NCBI RefSeq assembly: GCF_007748175.1
Contig: NZ_CP037422.1
Coordinates: 6,650,334 to 6,714,333 of the forward strand
Source: Gimesia aquarii
GTDB lineage: Bacteria > Planctomycetota > Planctomycetia > Planctomycetales > Planctomycetaceae
DNA length: 64,000 nt
Direction: 5' to 3'
In this document: in pieces, positions 63,754 through 64,000 of the stretch
Layout: every line of letters starts with the position of its first letter
Numbering within the stretch: the stretch's first letter is position 1
The notes under the pieces: generated by a model
What the model saw: only the letters and a program-made list of their open reading frames with translations
Database searches by the model: none
What the model was told of the DNA's origin: nothing
Program-made: the position numbers and the translations under genes

Positions 63754-64000
63754 AGCTGCTTCTAAGTTAAGGTTTTATATCAAGTTCTGGCAAATATACT
63801 ACTACGGATACCTAAAGAGACACATTCGAAACGGATGAGTTCGACGTGTGTAGCAGATTCTAGTCTCTGAACCGGTTTTTGTGAATGATGCGTACAAAAA
63901 TGGTCGTATTCCTGAAATTACAAGCACACAATTCCCATTTCAGAATTGTTGATCAGGGCCATGGATATTAGAGAAATAAGACAAAGCAATAAGTGTGCTT
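63754..64000. other. Upstream region of hisH, to window end
   Basis: About 247 bp to the window edge without a gene. It should contain the hisH promoter; I see no clear boxes, leader peptide or attenuator. Confidence 0.5.

Overview
The window looks like a stretch of planctomycete chromosome, probably from the Planctomycetaceae (Gimesia/Rubinisphaera-like). This is inferred from content: a Tat-exported DUF1501 protein, tetrahydromethanopterin (H4MPT) C1-transfer genes, squalene-cyclase-like repeat proteins, Ala/Lys-tailed TopA, several ECF sigma/anti-sigma pairs and Gram-negative envelope genes (BamA, GmhA/GmhB, lipoproteins). No species assignment was possible without a search.

Layout. 1-6.1 kb: the 3' end of a long coiled-coil gene, a prenyltransferase-repeat protein, LarC with a His-Asp tail, a small membrane coiled-coil protein and a DUF1501 protein. 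6.2-15.5 kb: H4MPT-linked C1 genes (beta-RFAP synthase-like GHMP protein, DUF447, methylene-H4MPT dehydrogenase, Fae, ATP-grasp ligase) interrupted by BamA and a sigma/anti-sigma pair. 15.5-17.6 kb: an enolase-superfamily enzyme and a site-2 protease. 17.9-20.4 kb: a retron, namely a promoter, an msr-msd RNA with 15-bp a1/a2 pairing, a retron-type reverse transcriptase and, 175 bp further on, a multi-spanning membrane protein. 20.4-32 kb: TopA, a PpiD/SurA-like membrane protein and a Gld-type ABC exporter operon (ATPase, permease-GldG fusion, DUF4340 protein). 32-38.7 kb: thioredoxin-like protein, acidic/Arg-rich protein, PanC, a second sigma/anti-sigma pair and an SMP-30 lactonase-like protein. 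38.9-42.6 kb: tRNA-His followed by an A+T-rich group (secreted coiled-coil protein, matrixin-like protease with an apparent pro-domain, Cys-rich lipoprotein). 43.4-47.6 kb: gmhA-gmhB and a hybrid histidine kinase. 48-55.3 kb: methyltransferase, Trm112-like protein, TIM-barrel isomerase, a GntR/FCD regulator divergent from an oxidoreductase-aminotransferase pair, and a TPR lipoprotein. 55.4-64 kb: AAA+ ATPase, secreted protein, Tex, ThpR, an EamA transporter, hisA and hisH.

The most notable system is the retron at 17.9-19.5 kb. The reverse transcriptase has YADD, the region-X NAxxH motif and the region-Y VTG triplet. The RNA found just upstream has the expected a1/a2 stem, msr stem-loops and long msd hairpin. 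I have not seen this retron described. Its partner is unknown; the downstream membrane protein is the only physical candidate. Secondary points of interest are the H4MPT cluster, the LarC metal-binding-type tail, the matrixin with a cysteine-switch-like residue, the anti-sigma factor with a CxxCH motif, the kinase with a degenerate receiver, and a perfect 46-bp palindrome acting as a likely bidirectional terminator.
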